From NCBI GenBank assembly GCA_030686995.1, contig CM060704.1:171861718-171925717 (forward strand): a DNA stretch of 64,000 bases. The letters are read 5' to 3'. This document shows positions 47,269-59,859 of this stretch, piece after piece. This stretch comes from Artemisia argyi (taxonomy: Eukaryota > Streptophyta > Magnoliopsida > Asterales > Asteraceae). A program made the position numbers and the translations under genes. Numbering within the stretch: the stretch's first letter is position 1; each line of letters begins with the position of its first letter. The notes beneath the pieces were generated by a model, which searched no databases, was not told the DNA's origin, and saw only the letters and a list, made by a program, of their open reading frames with translations.

Positions 47269-50200
47269 TGATAAAGTGTTTTTGTAGTATATATAATTAT
47301 TCCGAAGAAACACTTGTGAAAGTATTTCCCGGGTCGTTTTCCCAGCGAAGGTAGAATGGAATCGAGAATATCGATTCGTGAAATCGTGATTTTAAAAGTG
47401 AGAAAGTGAAAAAAAGCAATCAAATAGTTTACATATTCACAAACAATGATAAAGCATGCAAAGAGTACAAGCTAATTATGCACCGAAATGAAAAACGTAA
47501 AAACGGAAACGCAACCGTAAAATTTAAAACGTAACGTATATCGAAAAATTATCCTACGAACTTGAAAATATTTTCTAAAATTCTAAAACTAATAAAAAGA
47601 ATTTTAAGAAAAAGAAAAATATTTTTTTGAGTTTTTATTTATTTTCTAGAATTTATTTCCTATTTTTGGAATTAAAAATGAATTAAAAATAAAGAAAAAT
47701 AGAAAATTAAAGTGGAAAAATAAAAATTTAATTCTAAAAATTCTAAAATATTATAAAAGAATTTATAAAAATCTTTTTGTATTTTTCAAGACTTTTCTAT
47801 ATTTTTTATGGATTTTTGTTATTTAAAAGAAATTTAAAAATGATTAAAAACTAAAAGAAATTAATAAAAATAGTAAATGAACTCAGAAAATTATGAAAAT
47901 CTTACAGAAATTCTAAAATATAAGAATAAGCTTGCAGAAAATTTTTGGAATAAAGAAATTAAGCAGAAGTGCTTATTTAGTGCAAAACAGCTTATGGCAA
48001 GTGCTTATTAATAAGCACTTGCCACAAAACTTCACCAAACTGATATCACAGATGAATAATGCTATAACAAACTCAAATAAGCTAAGAAAGTAATAGTAAT
48101 TGCTCAGAAACAATAGAATGCAAGCAATAAGCAATTGAGGATAAGCTAAGTAAGTAGAATCCAACACAGAATAAGCTACAGATTAAGTAGACCATGCGCA
48201 ATACTAAAATTACTATGAATGAACTCAGAAAAACCAATGGAACATAGATACAAGCTTAAAATGGCCATTGCAGCCCTATGGATCAAACAGAAAAATACAC
48301 CTACACTACCAATAAGCAGATCTGATAAGCAGTCCTAAAAAGCTCTACATTATGAGATTATTGGGGCAAATTATAGGCTACCATTCTGAGATGTTATAAA
48401 TCAAAGATCTCATTCTAAACCTACCTTCTACTAATCTAAAAGATGCCATGAAAGTGAGCTCAGACCTGAGGTTCAGGGGAGATAAGTGCCTACACAGTCA
48501 ACTTCCAACAACAAATCAAATAAGCAGATAAGCTCCATACCAATATTTTCTTGTTTCTATAGATAAACTAACTGCTACACTACTCAAAACAGCAACTTAA
48601 ATGTAATTTCAACTAGAAATGATCCCTAAGATTGCTAACAAAAGTGTGAACAAGAACTGAATTAACACTATTTTGACTTTTTATTATGCAACTAAATTTT
48701 GACCAAAATCCAAATTCAACTAATCTTAACTAATCCTAAATGTAGTAATAAGCTATATTAAAGCTAGATTAAGCTACTACAATCTAATATGCAACTATTC
48801 ATACCATTATACTAACTGACTTGTATTTAAACTAACAGTTATGCCATGATTAAATCGAATTTGACTATTTTACAAAGAGAGCTATTGTTTTTATAATTTA
48901 AATACCTATTATTACTCTTGTGAAACCTATGTGAAGCATCATTACAGCAATCAAACATCTATTCTACTCTATACCTAGTTAAGCCAAACACCCCCTTAAA
49001 TGCAGTTTATACTCTAAAGCTATGGTCTAAACTTCAAATCACTATACTACTGAATCTCGAAGCTATAATAACACAATATAGAACAAGATCAACAATCTAA
49101 ATCAACTGATTCAAACAATTAAGTAATCTACTCAGATACTTAATATGATAAATGATCACAATGAAATATTATAAAACTCAGAAACCAACTAACAAGTAAA
49201 CTAACGATCAAATAAACTCAATTATATCAAAATAAACTCATCGATAATCAATCAAAAGCAATGAAACAGTAGCAAATCAGAACTAATCCAAACTTACACA
49301 AATTAAACTAGAAATTTAAAATGGAGATCAACACTTACAACGCTTTCACCTTAGCATGAACAAAGGTGATTCACTGAGCTAGCCTATCTTTAGACAGGCT
49401 CAACACTTCTAATTCTGATATAGCCTGCCAAATTCACCTTAGTTCACCATATCAACACTACAGTTGACTTTCATTGACCATCAAACTTTTGAAACAATAA
49501 AACTGAATTTAAAACTTTACCAAAGTTAAAAACTAAAATGAAGTTTAATCTATCTTAGAAACAACTAATTTGAGAACTAATTATCAATCACAAACTATTT
49601 TTAAACTATTTTCTGTTTTTCTAATTTCTTTATAAAACTATGACTGAAATAAAATTGGATTTAAAACTTAAGTAAATTTGAAATAAAACAATATATTTAA
49701 GACTGAAATAAGAAATGAACATTAAGCAGAAATAATAACAAGCTAAATTGATTAAAACTAAAAGGCTGATTTCATTAGTAAAAAGAAATTACATCAAAGC
49801 TAATCTAATACAATCTAATGAAAATTTGGCAGAGCTTGGCTACTCCAAGTCTCCACACTAAACTAAGCTATCCTAACATCTATTTATAGGAGGTGAGGAA
49901 GGATGAGCTCACGGATTGCCATGTTGGCAATCCGTGTGGTGTGTTTGTTGATAGCTAATCTGAGCCCTTGAATCTCAATCAATCATTGCCCTTTCAATAT
50001 GCACCCTTGGATCCTTACTTGTGACGCGTACAATCCAATCATGAGATGCCACATGTCCAATTTTGTGCTTCTTGAGTACTGACACATGCTGACACCATCT
50101 GACATACTCCTAGTCTTCTAGAAACCTTTTGATTAGACAGAAATGCCCTTAATCTCAGTTAATTTGTATGGGTAGTTTTCTAGGGTTCATGTAAATTCTG

Positions 50201-50752
50201 GGTAAGGTGAATTGGGTGGAGGGAAATGGGGTACGGGGTAATATTATATATGGGGTAATAAAGGTTTGACTGAGGTGAATGGGGGTTTGACCGGATAGTG
50301 TGTGGGCTTGGGTTGTATTTAGGATTGGGCTTGGGGTAGTAAATTGATATTGGATTAGTTATTAGTATGGATTGGACTCTTATTTTCAGATTTTAGCTTT
50401 CAAGAACCAATTTTGTAGCTTTACTAAAAATCCATGGACCAAAGCTGTAATTCTTCAAAATATAATCCAAGGGCTAAATATGACAACTGATAAATCTTCA
50501 AGGATTGATTTGTCACTTTGAGCTCAAATATTGATCCGGTCTTGAAAAATGCTTCCCGGCCTCCGCTTTTGATTCCTTTTCCACTCTCGTGCTCGGTTTC
50601 ATTGTTTTCTTGTGATTTTCGTCCATTTTGTAAAGTATCCGTACCTGCATATCACAAACACAAAAACACACGTTTTCTTGGCATTTGTTAGCTCAAATAG
50701 TCGTTTGGGTTGGTATTTGGTCAAATAATAGTGAGTGAATAAGCACTCACCA
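47269..50752 (-). repeat. 5' LTR of the nested element
   Basis: Same ends and interior as 39565-43036, with one extra 10-base block near 49600. Palindrome copy at 47995-48024; TATA-like site near 49879-49890. Confidence 0.93.
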
Positions 50753-50757
50753 GACAA

Positions 50758-51479
50758 TCTCTCTTCAGATGACCCTCTGAATGACATATGAAGCACTTGA
50801 TTTTAAAAGTTTCACCCCTTGACTTAAATCGCGAACTTCCACCAGAATGAGCTTTCCTTGAATGATCTGACCCTCCCCTTACATATAACCCGTCACCAGT
50901 ATCTTCCTTTGCGCCTTCGGTTCTTTTCTTCAACTCCCTTGAATTCAGAGTTGCTAGAATATCCTCCATTGTCAAGGACTCCCTCCCATACAACAATGTT
51001 TCCACAAAGTTTTTGTAAGACGATGGCAACGACGTAAGTAACATAAGAGCCTGATCTTCATCCTCAATCTCGATATCAATATTCGCCAAATCAAGTATCA
51101 ACTTGTTAAACTCATCTATATGATCACCCAGTTTCGTACCTGGACTCATATAGAATGTGTACAGCTTCTTCTTCAGATACAATCTATTTGCTAAGGACTT
51201 AGTCATATAAAGACTAGTCAGTTTTGTCTAAATTCCTGCAGCAGATGTTTCCTTGGTAACTTCCCGTAAAACTCGGTCTCCCAAACATAGAATCAAGGTA
51301 CTGTATGCCTTCTTCATCAAAGCAGCCTTTTCACCTGCTTCCATGTCCGCGGGTAATGTCTCTAATGCAGCATCACATCCCAGCTGTACCATTAAAGCAC
51401 GCACCTTTATTTGCCATAACCCGAAGTCATTCTTTCCATCGAATTTCTCGATGTCAAACCTAGTTATAGAACTAGCCAT
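50758..51479 (-). pseudogene. Copia gag, 5' part of split gene
   Basis: Starts MASSITRFDIEKFDGKNDFG, the typical N-terminus of plant copia Gag (UBN2 type). It then runs through LGDHIDEFNKLILDLANI and the zinc knuckle up to HLKRDC, where the nested element interrupts it at the last residues of CX2CX4HX4C. A TAG at 51230-51228 stands where the family has Trp (before TKLTSLYMTKS). The rest of the gene is at 38533-39559. Confidence 0.88.
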
Positions 51480-52040
51480 TCTTCTTATACCTTGCTAAAA
51501 ACCTTGTCAAGTTGTTTCTTATCCAACTTTACCGACAAGCCTCACAAGCCGTGTGCAATATTCCCCCTTGTTGCTAAAAAACCCTTCTTGCAAATCGAAT
51601 TAATTAGAAAAACCCTAAACCCTCGATTTCGAATAAGCTAACCCGACCGTAAACTTGAACTGCAAGCAAACCCAGATCGAAACTTGTACCGCAAGAAGAC
51701 CGCAAACAAGTAATCCTTCACGTTAATCGATCTTTTGGAAAACCAAAAATGATTAAACAAAATCAAATATTGATTGCTATAATATTCAACCCTTTTTACT
51801 TTGTTCGAATATAATAATAATCGAATAGTAATGAAGTAGTATAACAACTTTGACTATTTATAATAAAAAACCAAGTGCCCTGTCAACTTTTATTATAAAT
51901 CTTCACGTGTTTGAAAAAACCAAACAAGCGACTGACTTCGTCTCGACAACCTGCTACTTCTTGTGAACTCAAACGTCGAAACCTCGAACAAGTTCGAAAC
52001 CTCGATCTAGCACTCGAACTTCGATGACCACAATAACCGT
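51480..52040 (-). other. Leader of the copia element
   Basis: Untranslated stretch between primer site and gag; no ORF of note. Confidence 0.6.
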
Positions 52041-52054
52041 GGCTCTGATACCAC
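52041..52054 (-). other. Primer binding site, tRNA-iMet
   Basis: Minus strand reads TGGTATCAGAGCC just inside the LTR: the standard plant copia primer site. Confidence 0.9.
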
Positions 52055-52055
52055 T

Positions 52056-52498
52056 TGTTGGAAAATACCTCGACAACAAACCCGAAGATCGAAACGCGGA
52101 AGCTAGAACCTTGAGGACAGTCGACAGTTGCATCACCAAAACCTTTGGTGATCGAATAAGAAGAACAAGAAACTACAAAGATATTAACCAGAATATATGC
52201 ACACACGATGTACCTCGAACACCCCTTTATTAACCAATAAAGCTTACATTCGAGTCAAGAAGAATGAGAATACTAGCAGCCCCCCTCACCTCTATTTATA
52301 GAGATGAGGGGGTAGGAAACCATGTAAGAGTCGGTTATGGATTCTCCCCAACCGACCTCACCATGTAACCGGCCACATGGGCCTTCCTTGCCTTGCAAGA
52401 CAAGCTTAACCAATCCTAGTTATCGTCTAGTCCTAATCTTAATTACAATGTACATTTAAACCCCTAATATATGTTAAGTGTACTCCTAATATTCAACA
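52056..52498 (-). repeat. 5' LTR of the non-autonomous copia element
   Basis: 443 bp, same ends as 38051-38493, about three substitutions. Confidence 0.93.
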
Positions 52499-52503
52499 AT
52501 TTA

Positions 52504-54162
52504 TGTGTGGATTTCGAATTTTTTTATGTGATTCTTCATTATCCAATATAAAATAGGGGTTTTCTCGTGATTTACGTTATAAATCATGTATTTTTTTTCT
52601 TCTGTAAATCATAGCCATTTACATACGAATTTCGAATTGTTTTTAGGGATATATCATTCACCATAGTTCTCTACTTTCTGAAATTTTTTCAGATTTTTTG
52701 AATATGTGGTTCAAAAATTCTCCCCGAGTACGTTGTTCTCACTAGGAGTGTTAACAATATGAGTCAAATCGAGTTTCAGCCTAAACGAGTAAGGCTCGCT
52801 TACTAAATATTCGACTCAAGTTTGAATAAACTTTTATAAATTAGCTCAAGCTTGAACTCATAATTTTATTTTATTTATTTATTTATTTTTTGTTCGAGCT
52901 CAATCTTGAGCTTGAAGCTAGTTTATTTTAACTTTTTTTATTAGTCCATCATACACTAATTTTCAAGCTTGATTGGGTCATTTATTTACTTAAGCTCGAT
53001 CTCGAAATCTTGTTAACAACTACAAAAATTGTTTTAAAGTTCAAACTAAAGTTTTTGCAACTTATGATAAACACTAACTTGCATTAAAAATTCAGGATGT
53101 GAAAATGAAAATGAGTTTTTGTTTTATAGTGTTTATCTCTCTTCATTTTTTTTTAATTTTTCAATGCGGGATACTCTTCATCTATTTTCTTTGATTAAAC
53201 AACATATAACTACTTCACGAAATTGTAAAAATATAAATTTATATAGTTACATTTTCTATTATAATTATAATTTTTAATAAAAGATATGCTATATATATTT
53301 TTTATCATTAACTCAAGCTAAAAGATTTAATAACTAAACTAAATAAAAAAGTTAATCGACTTATCAATTGATCAAAAAAATAAATAAAATAAAATAAATA
53401 ATGATGCTCAACGAATAAAATGAATGATTTATTAAAGCTTACAAAGAACATGTATTAGATTTACTTATATCAGCTACAATTCCTTAGTATGAGTTTTACC
53501 ATCTTTCTTTATACATGATTCTTGAATGAGTTTAGCCGAACATTTTGTGAGCTCGATTCATGAAACAGGCAAATGAAGTTTTGTTATCTGAGCTAGAGTC
53601 GACATAAAAACTATTTAATAAGCTCAAGTAAATCATTAATTGTTTGAGTTGTTAACAAAAACCAATTATGCATATACGTATTTATGTATCTTCATGTGTT
53701 CTATTGTAAATTTATTTGTACATTATATGTAAGAATGTATATATATGTTTGTCTGTTTAAATGCTTATGTGTAAAGACATTGTATGTGTATGCCTAAACA
53801 CATTTGTATACACAAGTAATGGAATAATTAGTACATAATCATAAATCCTTCAAATAGCTACCACGATTCAAATGAGTGTAAAAGTTAATTAGTTCATAAC
53901 TAAACTCGGAAGAAGAGTTTTTACAATGATACAACCAACAACAATCTTCATGTTTCATCATCAAATAGATTCGAGATGATAACATGTGTTTAGGTCCTAT
54001 GTGTCTTCGAGCTTCACATGTATCTGTCATATGTGTTCATGTATACTTGAATTTCATATGCATGTATGTTTTGTGTGTGCAAGCGTGAAAATCATAAAAA
54101 AAGTCAATTATATATAATATATATACACACATTTACGGTTACAAAACCTTCAACATAACTCC
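52504..54162. other. Gene-free AT-rich stretch
   Basis: No coding region. GTTAACAA at 52749 and its inverted counterpart near 53009 or 53650, with related AGCTCAAG/CTTGAGCT blocks between, hint at a decayed inverted-repeat element, but I cannot fix its ends. Confidence 0.4.
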
Positions 54163-54647
54163 TGTTGAACTAATAAGACCTTGATAGATCTTCTTGAGCA
54201 CTCTAGAATCGTTAGTTATGTCACTGTAATCAATAACACACTAATAGACAATCTCTGCTACTTGTATTTTTAAAGCGGAAACAAAACACAAGCTTGATAC
54301 TAAGAACTCTTGATCCTCTATGGATCTTTTAATAATAATAATAATAGTGTTTTCTGAAAAGTTATTCAATACATAATCATGTGTTCCTTTTATACACCAG
54401 GAACCCTAAACCGTTTCACAAGAAACGTATATACTAAAACTTCTAAAAGATATGCATTATCACTTCCTAAATAAACTCATGCATATCCAAACTATATTAC
54501 ATAAAATACGGAAATACTATATCCGCAGAAACTAATAACGCTGAAATTAGTCTTCAGCAGATACACTGCTTCAGCAGAAACTAACTCTTCAGCAGGAACC
54601 TTCAGCAGAAACAGCAGGAGAATTCTTACTTCACAGAATTCCCAACA
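54163..54647 (-). repeat. 3' LTR of the Sirevirus-like element
   Basis: On plus it runs TGTTGAACTA...GAATTCCCAACA (485 bp), with the polypurine tract AGGGGAGGAT (minus, 54657-54648) next to its upstream end. The mate LTR is not in the window, so the left edge rests on the TGTTG...CAACA ends. Confidence 0.75.
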
Positions 54648-54904
54648 ATCCTCCCCTAATCTTGAATTTGACCTGGTTAAGTTCAAGATTCTTAATAGAA
54701 CTTCAAAATAACATACCAAGAGGATTGTAATAAGATAGCACCAGCAAAGAATCATCTTTAGCAGAATCTCTATGATCAGCAAATACTTGAAAGCTCCATT
54801 CTTTGCAGCAACAAATGACTTAATGTACATCAAAACAAATTAGTTTCATACTATTCTCATCACTTCCAGGTGTGTTAACTCCTGTGAGAGGTGAATCATT
54901 GAAA

Positions 54905-55330
54905 ATAATGGATTTGATGTCTCTTTACCAATAGCCATCACTACTGGAGTAGCCAAGTATTCTAAGGTACACTGATAACCACATGATTTTTAGCAAATCA
55001 TCAGCTATAAACGGATTTGAGATGTCTTTACCTGTAGCCGTTTGCTTAGGACTAGCCAATTATTTTGATGAAAATCATCTTGGTTAACTGATTACCAAAT
55101 ATGGTTTTCCACTGCCTTTACCACAAGCCATATATATGTGGGCTAGCCAATTATTCAGAATCTATAAAGAAAAAAATCCATGGTCAATTGACAACCATTT
55201 CAACTACTCAGCAATAAAGCATGGATGAGTTGAAAACCCTATGATTTTGAGCAAACCATTACAGCTATCAACATATTTGATGTGTCTTTACCAAAGCTGT
55301 ACCCTTTAGACTAGCCAACTTTATGATAGA
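54905..55330 (-). repeat. Four degenerate units between third ORF and 3' LTR
   Basis: The pair TTTGATGTCTCTTTACC-A-AGCC...ACTAGCCAA recurs at about 54911, 55016, 55115 and 55268, unit 90-150 bases. This is the place where Sirevirus elements carry conserved repeats. Confidence 0.7.
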
Positions 55331-55400
55331 ATAGTCAACATCAGGTAAGTTGATAACCAAACCTGCAGACAATAGATACAATACTATACAACAAAAAGTT

Positions 55401-55403
<3 letters not shown>

Positions 55404-55453
<50 letters not shown>
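55404..55453. repeat. 50-base T run (poly-A in the sense of the third ORF)
   Basis: Starts 33 bases after the third-ORF stop when read on minus. Uninterrupted. Confidence 0.9.
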
Positions 55454-55457
<4 letters not shown>

Positions 55458-55486
55458 AATAAAAACAATTTTACAACATGATATCC

Positions 55487-58400
55487 CTAATCAGATGCTG
55501 CTCTGGAAGTCTTAATCCTTTGTTTGAAAACCTTCACCAAAGATTCAGCAAACAACCTTGTATTTCCTGCTGAATCAGGAGGGATCTCCAACTTTTGTTG
55601 TAGCATTTTCTCCATCAGGGACACTTTCAGAGGATATCTTTTGGTAAGATCCATAATAAGCCTTAGACCAGTTGTAGTTTCCAACACATGAACATAAGCC
55701 ATAGGATAGAACTTCCAACTCTGAACTTTCCATCTCTGATTGTTCTTCCATATGTCATAGCTTGCACCAGTGGGAGTAGATGAATCAAACAACACTTGAA
55801 GATCACCCAACAAATACAATCCAGACCCTTCAGGAGTATGAGTTGCATAATACTTAAGAACCAACTCATATAGAGTGACCAAATCCTGATGATCCACAAG
55901 ATGTAGAATCTGTTGAAGAAATGTAAAGGATATGAAAGTTTTATCCAATCTGTAAATGGTATTAACTTGACCATTTTTACTTAACTCCCAGTGAACCAAA
56001 ACATCTCTAGTTCCCTCAGGCCAATCATTAGGGGATCCTTCCCTTATAAATGAAGCATCAAAAGCATTTACATTGATTAGACTTTGTTTTGAATGTGAAG
56101 ATCTGACTTTAGCCATTCTCTTGCCTCTTCTTCCAGGAACATAAATAGCATCATGAACTTCTGCTTCAGCAGATTCAACTTCTGCAGCATTAGTTTCCAC
56201 TGATGGAGTATCCAAGTGTTCATAAGTAGAATCTTGAGAAGATTCAAGTGCAGCAGAGGCATATTGTTCATCCATAGCCTTCCTTATTTGTTTGTTTCTA
56301 GCAGCTTGAATTTCAACTTCTCTTACCTTCAGCTCATGAAATCTTGCAAGCTCAGCTTTTTGTTCAGCTTCTTGTTCCTCAGCTAACCTCCTAGCAGTCT
56401 CTTCACCCAATCTTTCCTGCTCCAATTGTCTCCTAGTTCTCTTTCTAGTTGGAGGATCTGATGTCATCACTTTTGCTTTACCTTTATCCACATAAGATGA
56501 AGCAGCAGGATGTGGTACATCAGCAAAAGGATCAGGTAAAGATACCTTTCAGCAGCAATAGGAATATTAACAGATGAAACAGCATCAGCATTGAGGAGAG
56601 GAATATTCTTAGAAGCACCCATTCCAGCTTTGTCATTCCTAGCCTTGATTTTGTTATAAATCTCAACCAGTTTGTCAAATGGAAGTCCCCACACTTTTGT
56701 TTTATACCAAGCAGTATTAAATAATGAGCTGCTTTGACTTTTCACATATGTTCTCATATAGTCCCTCTGTTGTGCTTGAGTCATAGGTTTATCTCTTTTA
56801 GCTTTAGCTTTTAACTCATCTGCTACCTTCTTCCTCATTTTTAGCACTTTCACAATTTCAGAAGCATAGTCTTTCCCCTCTACCCTTTTACCAATAATAT
56901 CTGCAGCTACATCAGGGTTATCAAGCATTTTTTTTCCAATCTGCTGCCAATCTGACTCATCAAATTCTAGAACAGCTGCATCCAATTCCCTTTGTCTTTC
57001 AATGGGTAATGTAGAAACATATCTTTGAGTGACTGTATCCAATTCTGCATCAAACTTGGCTTGCTCTTCCTCAGCCAGATTAGCACTCTTCTTATAATCT
57101 TCCTATTCTTGGAATAGTTTTTCTTGTCCAGCTCTGTCTTCAGCTGTAACAAGCTCATCCAAATCATCATGAGGAACATTATCTGCAGCAATATCATCAT
57201 GAGGAACATTCACATCTGCCATAGGTTCATCATGTACATCTTGAACCTCTCTATCAGGAGAAACTTGTTGATTCTCAGATGAATGATGAACAGGGGAATT
57301 CAAATACTCTTTCCCTGCTACAAAATATACTTCTCCTGATGTATTCCCTTTATCAGCAGATTTGTCAGCAGCAACCCCACTTAGTGATTGTTTCTCCTGA
57401 AGTATATCTACAGCTTCAGTCATGAGCACATCATCATCACCACTAGACACTTTTGAAGTTTCAGCAGCTTTCCTTGCCAAATATTGTCTTGTACTTCTTC
57501 TTCTACCATATAATATTTTTGGTTTAGATTGAGGTACTTCAGCAACTTTAGGAGGAACAACATGAGACTGTCTTGCAACTTCAGCTAGAATCTCAAGTGA
57601 ATCCAAATTTGCCTCCTTAGCAACTTCAGTAGTATCCAATCCATCCTTACTTTGTTTCTGCTGACTCAGTTGTGCCTCCAAATCTTGAACCTTGATTTTC
57701 AAAATTTTAATTCATTACCAAGAGTAGTCTTGGTCTCAACAAGTTCCTTTTGGAGATCTTCAGTCATTTTCATGTACCTGTTAAGGGAATCATATACAAA
57801 AGTGAGAGTAATAGGGTCCTCTGCTCTACCAGCTGATTGCTCAGTGGTAAGATGAGCTTCATTGAACCCTGAAGGAGAAACAGACTCATTTACAACATTA
57901 GGAAAGCCTTCATTACTTGGCTCTCTCATAGGACTAGGTGTATGCATTCTAGTGATCTCAGGTTCATGAGGCTGAAAGTTATCTTCAAACTCATGAATTT
58001 GCTCAGCTGGAGCATCCTGAGCTGGTGAAATGGTAGGACTAGATGACATATGTACAGGGGTAGGTGGTGGTAAGTCAGTAGAATCAGGTAATGGTTCAGC
58101 AGTTGTAGCTGGCTCTTCCTCCATTACCACTGAAGGATTACCATCAGCAGCAACACCAGAAGATGATGGATTACCATCATCAGCAGCATTAGGAGCAGGC
58201 ACATTACCAGCATCATCTCCCTCAACTACATTGTCATTCCCATGTGGCAACATAGCTTCTAACATAGGGTGATGTTCCCCAGTATAATTAGTTTTCATTG
58301 AGGCAAACAACTTAGAACCAAGACTTTTAATAGGCACATGGGTTCTATCTTCAGTGGTTATGTCTAAAATTATTTGTAAGAACCTAGGGTACATTAAAAA

Positions 58401-58964
58401 CTTATGTTGTTGTTTATCAATGTTTTCTAACATATTATCAAAGATAAACTTAGAAAAATTATAAGTTTGACCCTTAGAAAGACAAACAATACCACAACCC
58501 AATTGCAGAGAGAATTGGTTCCATCCACCACACTTGTTGCTTATACATTGAAGCACCAGATGCACCAAATACCTCCACTTAGGACAAAATTGATTCTTGT
58601 GCCACTTGGATGTATCAGTACTTTGATATCCAGCTTCTCTTAGCCCAGCAAGAATCTCTGCAGTGTTTGAATGATACACACAATTCTCATCATTCAACTG
58701 AAGCTTTGTCCTAATCAATCCTTCTGTCACCACATACTCTACACCATCAATCTCAGCAACAATCTCGGTGTTAGATCTCTTAGCAGCAGATGCCCAAAAT
58801 TGTTTCACCAACGATTCACACACCAAATTGGGACTATGTGTCAAAGCATAATGAATCTTTGACCTTTGTAGAAATTCCACCATTAAATCAAATTCTTCAT
58901 GTCCCTTTGCCTTTTTCAGAATGGCATATTTGTTATGGTCGCCCCTCAATTCGAGTTGTGCCAT
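55487..58964 (-). pseudogene. Third ORF of the Sirevirus-like element, about 1150 codons, broken
   Basis: The N-terminal part (58964-57699, 421 codons open) begins MAQLELRGDHNKYAILKKA and carries SLVKQFWASA, LCLSK-like VCLSKGQTYNFSKFIFDNML and KFLMYPRFLQIIL. A Ser/Pro-rich linker and a coiled coil follow. A one-base shift near 57710, a TAG at 57105-57103 and another shift near 56548 break the frame. Downstream parts have a second coiled coil (RLGEETARRLAEEQEAEQKA) and a C-terminal domain with YRLDKTFISFTFLQQILHLV, IWKNNQRWKVQSWKFY and TKRYPLKVSLMEKML. I recall this N- and C-domain pair in many Asteraceae proteins listed beside copia RNase H proteins. It is the positional counterpart of the Sirevirus env-like ORF, but I see no signal peptide or membrane segment. 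Function unknown. Confidence 0.85.
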
Positions 58965-59304
58965 TTAAATGAACTTGTGTGAGATGGTTGTGAATTACAC
59001 AGGGAATAATGGGTTTAAATGGAGTGATAAGTGAATAATTTAGTTTAGGAAGAGATATGCAAAGTGGGTTAAATTTGGAAGTTCCCCAATCGTGGTCAAA
59101 ATTATCGGAACGAATTATTGACCTAGTCTGACGTGTAATTCAAAACTTCTAATTTGAAAATTTACCCTTCAGCAGAAATAAAAGTCAAATCTGCTGAAGA
59201 ATGATCAAACTCAGCAGAAACCAACCAAAAGTAAAAATATCTTCGGTCAATATCTTGGTTTTACTGTGCCACCCAACTCGCATTAATTATCGTAACCCCT
59301 AAAC

Positions 59305-59859
59305 TTGGCTTATTTAATCACCCCCAAATCACATCTCAGTCACCAATTCACCCCAAATCATCTTTCAAACCCTAATTTCCCAATTAAAACCCAATTCTCC
59401 ACCAAAACCATGTCATCAAACCCAGAAACCACAGATCAAAATTCCTCTTCTCCATCATCAGAAGAAGATTTACCACCCTATCCATGGGATCTTGATGGTT
59501 CCGATTATGAAAGAGAACTGGAGAAACGATGGGATGCACAAGAAAGACAATGGAATGCTCATAGGAAGGGTGAACCAAGCAATGTACCCATTCCTGCTGA
59601 GAGAGAGCTTGTCTCTCCCTTCATCTATACCTCTGATGAAGACTCTTCAGAGGAAGAAAATGAAGATCCAACCTTTCTTCCTCCTTTCACACCAGAGAGA
59701 TCCCAACCAAGATCAAGTAAGAGGGATCCATCTCTTCCAACATCACAAAATTTGGTGTTGGATCTTCCTGCTCCATGACCTGGTCTTCCACATCAAGAAC
59801 ATATTGGACAGAGCAAGAAGGCTGAGATCATACGTAAGGGAAAGGAGAAGCTGAAGTAG
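59305..59859 (+). CDS. Small counter-strand ORF between pol and the third ORF
   Basis: Plus-strand frame from ATG 59305, or more likely ATG 59410 (MSSNPETTDQ). It runs to a TGA at 59776-59778 and continues in the same frame with a Lys-rich 26-codon tail to a TAG at 59857-59859, so the TGA may be a late mutation. The product is Ser/Glu/Pro-rich: EEDLPPYPWDLDGSDYERE, DEDSSEEENEDPTFLPPF, then basic. No family recognised. It is divergent from the third ORF (start 58964), with 340-445 bases between them, and faces the end of pol. The opposite strand here has no long frame, so it is not a shadow of another coding region. Whether it is translated is unknown. Confidence 0.45.

Larger units (their letters stand above)
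39565..50752 (-). mobile_element. Non-autonomous gypsy-type element with 3.5 kb LTRs and one zinc-ribbon ORF
   Basis: LTRs 39565-43036 and 47269-50752 (3472 and 3484 bp) differ at roughly 40-45 positions plus a few short gaps (about 1.2%). Perfect duplication GACAA (39560-39564 and 50753-50757). The primer site beside the right LTR and polypurine tract beside the left LTR set the minus orientation. The 4.2 kb interior has one long ORF and no gag or pol domain, so it is a large retrotransposon derivative. Primer type and LTR architecture (terminal hairpin, GGACCA repeats, AATAAGCACT motifs) tie it to the same gypsy group as the element at 1-6887, the likely source of proteins. Confidence 0.93.
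38051..52498 (-). mobile_element. Non-autonomous Ty1/copia element (gag-PR only), host of a nested insertion
   Basis: Two 443 bp LTRs (38051-38493 and 52056-52498) differing at about 3 positions; perfect 5 bp duplication ATTTA (38046-38050 and 52499-52503). On minus the order is 5' LTR, tRNA-iMet primer site, leader, gag, protease, repeat-bearing tail, polypurine tract, 3' LTR. There is no integrase, reverse transcriptase or RNase H, so it must be mobilised in trans. An 11.2 kb gypsy-type element (39565-50752) lies inside its gag. LTR identity above 99% means recent insertion. Confidence 0.93.

Noticed and set aside
52746..53665. Inverted-repeat element around GTTAACAA blocks
   Set aside because: Several possible partners and no target duplication; ends could not be fixed.
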